A stretch of 8,808 bases of DNA from Propionibacteriaceae bacterium (GTDB lineage Bacteria > Actinomycetota > Actinomycetes > Propionibacteriales > Propionibacteriaceae): assembly GCA_030450535.1 (NCBI GenBank), contig JAKDIK010000095.1:1-8808 (forward strand), written 5' to 3'. Shown here in pieces: positions 5,269 through 8,808 of this stretch. The position numbers were made by a program, and so were the translations under genes. The notes under the pieces are model-generated. The model saw only the letters and a program-made list of their open reading frames with translations. It did no database searches and was not told the DNA's origin. Each line of letters begins with the position of its first letter. Positions within the stretch are counted from its first letter, which is position 1.

Positions 5269-6968
5269 GGCGGCGCGCGTTCCTCATCGGGGCGGCCGGT
5301 CTGCTGACGGGCTGCGCCTCGGTGCCGACGTCCGGCCCCGTGATCCGGGTGTCCGCGGACCCCGACCGCATCAACCCCGGCGTCGAGATCGCGCCCGCGC
5401 CGCCGGGACGCGACGCCACACCGAGCGAGGTCGTCGAGGGCTTCCTGCACGCGATGGCGTCGTGGCAGCCCGATTACCGGCTCGCCCGCGCCTACCTGAC
5501 GCCCGAGGCGGACGCGGAATGGAACCCGGGCATCGGCGTCCGCATCTACGCCGAGGGCAATCCGGTGGTGGCGTCCGAGGCTGGCGCCGTGCTGACGGCA
5601 CCCGTGGTCGGGACGCTCGACAACGTGGGCGCCTACCGGCAATCGACCGGGCAGATCGATCACGACTTCGGGCTGGTCGCCGACACCGAGGGGCAGTGGC
5701 GCATCGACCACCCACCCGACGGCCTCATCGTGTCGGAGTACCTGTTCACGAGCGCTTTCACTCGCGTCGTCGTCTACTTCTTCGCGCCCGGCCGGCATTG
5801 GCTGGTGCCCGACCCGCGGTACTTCCCGAGGGGCTCGTACGCGTTGGAGGGGGCAGTGCGCTCGGTGGTGAGCGGCGCGACCGCGTGGCTGGCGCCCGGG
5901 CTCGATCCCGCGCTACCGCCGGTGGGGCTCGAATCGGTGCGCATCGACGTCGACGGCGTCGCCCAGGTGACGCTGCGACGCACGGCCGGCGACCTCACGC
6001 CCGTGGAGCGGCTGGATCTCGTCACCCGACTGGTCTGGACCCTGCGTCCGTTCGACAACGTGGCGGCCGTGGAGGTTCGGTGGGCCGGCGGGCCGCCCTG
6101 GCAGCTGGACGGACTCGGCCGTCTGGTGGCCATCGACGCGTTCGCCGACGCCGACCCGCAGGATCGCCAGGCGAGCCGGCAGCTCTTCGGCGTGGTCGCT
6201 GGGCGGCTCGTGCGCCTGGTGGAGGCCCCGGGAGGGATCGACAGCATCGAGGCGGCCCCCGGCCTGGAGGCCGTGTCGTACGCGGCCGTCCGCGGGGATG
6301 CGCTGACCGCGGCCGGCGTCAACGCCGACCGTTCGCAGCTGCTGGTCGCCCCCATGGCGCAGCCGGGCGTCGAGCCCGTGGCGTCCGGCATCGGGTTGCG
6401 CCGGCCGCACTATGCGCGGCAGGGGGAACTGTGGTTCGTGGACGACCGCGGCTCGGTCGGCGCGCTGCTGCCCGATGGAACCGTCGTGGCCGTCCCGGTG
6501 GGGGGGCTCGGCACGGGCTCTGCCGAGGGTCGGGTCAGCGCCCTGCGGCTGGCGCCTGACGGCGTCCGGGTCGCCCTCGTCATCGAGCGGCCCGGTGGGT
6601 CGACCGTCGGGCTCGGGCTGGTGATCCGCGGCGCCGGCACCCTGGCCGTCGAGGGGGTCCGGGAGCTCACGGTGAGCGACTCCGAGCTGGCCCAGCGCAG
6701 CGTGCGCGACGTCGGGTGGCGCAGCGCCGACACCCTGTTGGTGCTCGCCGGCGACGGCCGGTCGACGTCGGTGATGTCGGTCGCCCAGGACGGCTCGACG
6801 CTCGCCCCGATCGGCCCCACGGGCGAGGACGCCCTGGTGGAGCTGGCCGTCGCGCCCGGCGTGCCGGCGATGGTGCGCTCGACGCGCGGGGAGCTACTGC
6901 GCTACAACGCGGACTTCCGCTGGTCGTCGCAGCCCTCGGTGGCGACCTCGGTGTTCTACCCGGGCTGA
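5265..6968 (+). CDS. lpqB: Lipoprotein LpqB, MtrB accessory protein
   Basis: A 567-residue cell-surface lipoprotein. In mycobacteria LpqB contacts the outer part of MtrB and modulates MtrA phosphorylation. The signal peptide is short with a lipobox ending LLTGC, so the lipidated residue is C17. The N-region RRRAFL also fits a twin-arginine (RRxFL) motif. After an N-terminal domain (about 45-190, with PSEVVEGFLHAM...YLTPEA), a GerMN-like domain lies at about 200-290 (TAWLAPGLDPALP, then VTLRRTAGDLTPVERLDLVTRLVWTLRPFDNVAAVEV). Residues about 305-567 are repetitive beta-rich sequence expected to form the family's propeller. The start ATG overlaps the mtrB stop (ATGA), and GAGGGGAG sits 6 nt upstream. 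Length is close to the mycobacterial protein (about 580 aa). No damage is visible. Confidence 0.95.
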   Translation: MRRRAFLIGAAGLLTGCASVPTSGPVIRVSADPDRINPGVEIAPAPPGRDATPSEVVEGFLHAMASWQPDYRLARAYLTPEADAEWNPGIGVRIYAEGNPVVASEAGAVLTAPVVGTLDNVGAYRQSTGQIDHDFGLVADTEGQWRIDHPPDGLIVSEYLFTSAFTRVVVYFFAPGRHWLVPDPRYFPRGSYALEGAVRSVVSGATAWLAPGLDPALPPVGLESVRIDVDGVAQVTLRRTAGDLTPVERLDLVTRLVWTLRPFDNVAAVEVRWAGGPPWQLDGLGRLVAIDAFADADPQDRQASRQLFGVVAGRLVRLVEAPGGIDSIEAAPGLEAVSYAAVRGDALTAAGVNADRSQLLVAPMAQPGVEPVASGIGLRRPHYARQGELWFVDDRGSVGALLPDGTVVAVPVGGLGTGSAEGRVSALRLAPDGVRVALVIERPGGSTVGLGLVIRGAGTLAVEGVRELTVSDSELAQRSVRDVGWRSADTLLVLAGDGRSTSVMSVAQDGSTLAPIGPTGEDALVELAVAPGVPAMVRSTRGELLRYNADFRWSSQPSVATSVFYPG

Positions 6969-6987
6969 TCGCCCCGGGCTGATCACC
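6960..6987 (+). repeat. 14-bp imperfect tandem duplication at the lpqB stop
   Basis: CCGGGCTGATCGCC (6960-6973) is followed at once by CCGGGCTGATCACC (6974-6987), 13 of 14 bases identical. The lpqB stop TGA lies in the first copy. It looks like a recent slippage duplication in the lpqB-comF spacer. Confidence 0.7.
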
Positions 6988-7004
6988 CCGGCCGGGTCGG
7001 TGAC

Positions 7005-7021
7005 AGGCCCGGGCCTAATGT
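7005..7021 (+). promoter_or_regulatory. Candidate comF promoter with an adjoining palindrome
   Basis: TAATGT (7016-7021) matches the -10 pattern TANNNT and lies 6 nt before the GTG start of comF, so a leaderless mRNA is plausible. It abuts the 12-bp perfect palindrome AGGCCCGGGCCT (7005-7016), which could be a repressor site or a short hairpin. No good -35 is visible. GAGGG is only 1 nt from the GTG, too close to serve as a normal ribosome-binding site. Confidence 0.4.
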
Positions 7022-7027
7022 GAGGGC

Positions 7028-7714
7028 GTGACGGCGCGGGTGATGCTGGACGCGGCGGCGTCGTGGTTCCTCGGCGCGGCCTGCCCGCTGTGCGGTGCGC
7101 CCACAGCCGGGGTGTGTGCGCCGTGCAGCGCCGAGCTGGCGGCGGTGTCGCCGGGGGTGGTGGCGGACGCCGAGGTGACGATCGTCGCCGCGACGACCTA
7201 CGCCGACCCGTGGCGGGGGGCCGTCGTGGCCTTCAAGGAGCGCGGGGCGCGCAGCCTGGAGGCGCCGCTCGGCGAGGCCCTCGCCCGCGCCGCGGCGCGG
7301 GTGCTCCTGGGCAGGCCCGACTGGGAGCCGGCTGAGGGGATCGACCTGGTGCCCATGCCGTCGCGGGCGGCGGCCGTCCGCGCCCGCGGGCTCGACACGA
7401 CGCGGGTGCTGGCCCGGCGGACCGCCCGCGTCCTGCGCGGCACGGGGCTGGACGCCGGCGTGGACGCCTGCCTGCGCCACCGGCGCCGGGTCACCGACCA
7501 GGCGGAGTTGACGATCGCCGAGCGGCGGCGGAACCTCGAGGGCGCGCTCGTCGCGAGGCCGCAGCGCCGGCGTCCGATGCTCGTGGTGGACGACCTCACC
7601 ACCACCGGCGCGAGCGTCCACGAGGCCGTCCGGGCACTGCGTGAGGCCGGATGCGACGTGGTCGGGGCGGCGGTGGTCTGCGGCGTGGCCGCGCTGGTGC
7701 CGAAGCGCCCCTGA
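7028..7714 (+). CDS. ComF-family phosphoribosyltransferase-like protein
   Basis: A 228-residue cytosolic protein of the ComF/GntX family. A zinc-finger-like N-terminus carries C19-P-L-C22 and C30-A-P-C33, followed by a type I phosphoribosyltransferase fold. The PRPP-binding loop is VVDDLTTTGASV (about 186-197, acidic pair D188-D189). Other family marks are FKERGARSL (about 69-77), DLVPMPSRAAAVRARGLD and TDQAELTIAERRRNLEGAL. ComF is needed for natural DNA uptake in some bacteria, but most family members have no proven role, so competence should not be assumed. It follows lpqB by 59 nt, its usual neighbour in actinobacteria. The GTG start is supported by the -10 element 6 nt upstream and by the finger motif beginning soon after. 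Confidence 0.92.
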   Translation: MTARVMLDAAASWFLGAACPLCGAPTAGVCAPCSAELAAVSPGVVADAEVTIVAATTYADPWRGAVVAFKERGARSLEAPLGEALARAAARVLLGRPDWEPAEGIDLVPMPSRAAAVRARGLDTTRVLARRTARVLRGTGLDAGVDACLRHRRRVTDQAELTIAERRRNLEGALVARPQRRRPMLVVDDLTTTGASVHEAVRALREAGCDVVGAAVVCGVAALVPKRP

Positions 7715-7758
7715 TCGCCCACGGCCGACGCGCCAACACGGCTGGAGTGGAGGCGCCC

Positions 7759-8097
7759 TCAGATCGCCAGCGCGCCGGCCTCCCCGGTCCGGACGCGGAC
7801 GACCTCGTCGACCGGCGTCACCCACACCTTGCCGTCACCGACCTGGCCGGTGCGGGCGGTCGCGGTGATGATGGCGACGATCGGCTCGGACTCGTCGTCG
7901 TCGCAGAGGATCTCGAGCTTCACCTTCAGGATGAAGTCGATGGTCAGGGTCTCGCCGCGGTAGACCTCGCGGTGTCCGCGCTGGCGCGCGTACCCGGAAA
8001 CCTCGGAGACGGTCATGCCGCGGACCCCGTACTTGACCAAGGCCTTCTGGACGGTGTCGAGACTGTCGGGCTGGATGACTGCGGTGACGAGCTTCAC
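7759..8097 (-). CDS. Nitrogen regulatory protein PII (GlnB/GlnK)
   Basis: A 112-residue PII protein, exactly the family length. PII trimers sense ATP/ADP and 2-oxoglutarate and bind partners such as the Amt channel. Visible marks: MKLVTAVIQP start, GMTVSEV, the T-loop GYARQRGHREVYRGE with Q39, K58 in FILKVK, TGQVGDGKVWV (G87-K90) and R101/R103 in VVRVRTGE. The T-loop is unusual: position 51, a Tyr modified by uridylylation or adenylylation in most PII, is Leu (YRGETLTIDF instead of YRGAEYxVDF). The GTG start overlaps the amt stop by 4 nt (GTGA), so the pair is cotranscribed; that location favours glnK-type function. The gene converges on comF with a 44-nt gap that shows no strong terminator. 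Confidence 0.95.
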   Translation of the reverse strand: MKLVTAVIQPDSLDTVQKALVKYGVRGMTVSEVSGYARQRGHREVYRGETLTIDFILKVKLEILCDDDESEPIVAIITATARTGQVGDGKVWVTPVDEVVRVRTGEAGALAI

Positions 8098-8808
8098 TCT
8101 GCACGCCCCTTGATGTCGGCCAACTCGGATTCGGGCAGGTCGTCGGGCTCCAGCAACAGGCTGCGCCGGACGCCGGCGCCCATGGCGGAGTAGTACACCG
8201 GGCTGAGGTCGTAGCCGACCTCGGAGTGCTCGACCAGATCGATGCCCGAGAGCTCCTCGGCCTTGCTGACGCGGAAGCCGACGCTCTTGTGGATCGCCAT
8301 GCCGATCAGCCAGCTCATCACGAACGAGTAGGCCAGCACCGAGAACGCACCGACGGCCTGGCGCCACAGCTGATCGAGGCCGCCGCCGTAGAACAGGCCG
8401 GCGACGCCGGCCGGGCTGGCCGGATCGGCGAGCAGGCCGATGATCAGGGTGCCCACGAGGCCCCCGACGAGGTGGACCCCCACGACGTCCAGCGAATCGT
8501 CGTAGCCGAACCGGTTCTTCCACCCGACGGCGTAGGCACAGGCGACGCCGGCGGCGGCGCCGACGACGAGCGCGCCGAGCGGGCTCACCGAGTGGGCCGC
8601 GGGGGTGATGCCGACCAGGCCCGCGACGATGCCGGACGCCGCACCCAGCGACGTCGGATGGCCGTCCCGGAACACCTCGACGAGCAGCCAGGCGCACAGC
8701 GCCGCGGCGGTCGCGGCGAGGGTGTTCACCCAGGCCACGGCGGCGGTCGTGTCGGCGGCGACGGCCGAGCCGGCGTTGAAGCCGAACCAGCCGAACCACA
8801 GCAGCGCG
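8094..8808 (-). CDS. Ammonium transporter (Amt), C-terminal part
   Basis: A membrane channel for ammonium/ammonia; the gene runs off the right edge, leaving 237 codons. It opens with LLWFGWFGFNAGSA, a strong Amt/Rh signature, followed by at least four further membrane segments. VVGVHLVGGLVGT contains the second of the twin pore histidines. The membrane part ends with SKAEELSGIDLVEHSEVGYDL, the start of the cytosolic tail that meets PII in AmtB-GlnK complexes. A further 36 or so residues (SPVYYSAMGAGVRRSLLL to GRAE) follow the conserved YDL, longer than the E. coli tail. The last codons overlap the PII gene by 4 nt. The 5' part and promoter lie outside the window. Confidence 0.95.
   Translation of the reverse strand, partial: ALLWFGWFGFNAGSAVAADTTAAVAWVNTLAATAAALCAWLLVEVFRDGHPTSLGAASGIVAGLVGITPAAHSVSPLGALVVGAAAGVACAYAVGWKNRFGYDDSLDVVGVHLVGGLVGTLIIGLLADPASPAGVAGLFYGGGLDQLWRQAVGAFSVLAYSFVMSWLIGMAIHKSVGFRVSKAEELSGIDLVEHSEVGYDLSPVYYSAMGAGVRRSLLLEPDDLPESELADIKGRAE

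Noticed and set aside
735..8808. CRISPR array, riboswitch, tRNA genes or insertion sequence
   Set aside because: I looked for regular direct repeats, cloverleaf structures and transposase motifs on both strands and saw none beyond the tRNA-like ends of ssrA.

Overview
The window reads as the chromosome of a high-GC actinobacterium. The strongest arguments are the complete mtrA-mtrB-lpqB operon, which is an actinobacterial hallmark, the strong third-position G/C bias, and a tmRNA whose encoded tag (ADNSRADFALAA) is of the actinobacterial type. The tag and overall style fit Propionibacteriaceae, but that family placement is my inference and is not shown by the sequence.

Layout, left to right. 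(1) 37-603 (+): a small membrane protein with an N-terminal DUF1707 domain and a DUF4870-like membrane part. (2) 735-1104 (+): ssrA (tmRNA), with a perfect 13-bp hairpin terminator at 1113-1146. (3) 1147-2202: a small accessory patch behind ssrA. It holds a decayed yoeB-type toxin fragment (minus), two unexplained perfect dyads, and an apparently intact type II toxin-antitoxin pair on the minus strand (ribbon-helix-helix antitoxin, then PemK/MazF-type endoribonuclease). A perfect 10-bp inverted repeat lies over the antitoxin start. (4) 2330-2902 (+): YqgE/AlgH family protein, divergent from the antitoxin. (5) 2945-6968 (+): mtrA, mtrB and lpqB, joined by 4-nt overlaps at both junctions. (6) 7028-7714 (+): a ComF-type phosphoribosyltransferase. 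(7) 7759-8808 (-): glnB/glnK (PII) and the 3' part of an ammonium transporter gene, overlapping by 4 nt and converging on comF.

How the genes work together. MtrB (membrane histidine kinase), MtrA (response regulator) and LpqB (lipoprotein partner of MtrB) form one envelope and cell-cycle signalling unit. Amt and PII form the usual ammonium uptake and nitrogen-sensing pair, but this PII has Leu where most have the modifiable Tyr-51. tmRNA rescues stalled ribosomes. The toxin-antitoxin pair is a self-contained selfish or stress module, probably gained near ssrA, which is a common insertion hotspot.

Most of the window is ordinary core genome. I do not see a convincing new multi-gene system. The points most worth a second look are the PII variant, the operator over the antitoxin start, the yoeB relic beside a live toxin module, and a recurring promoter layout (-10 hexamer, 6 nt, start codon) that suggests leaderless mRNAs.
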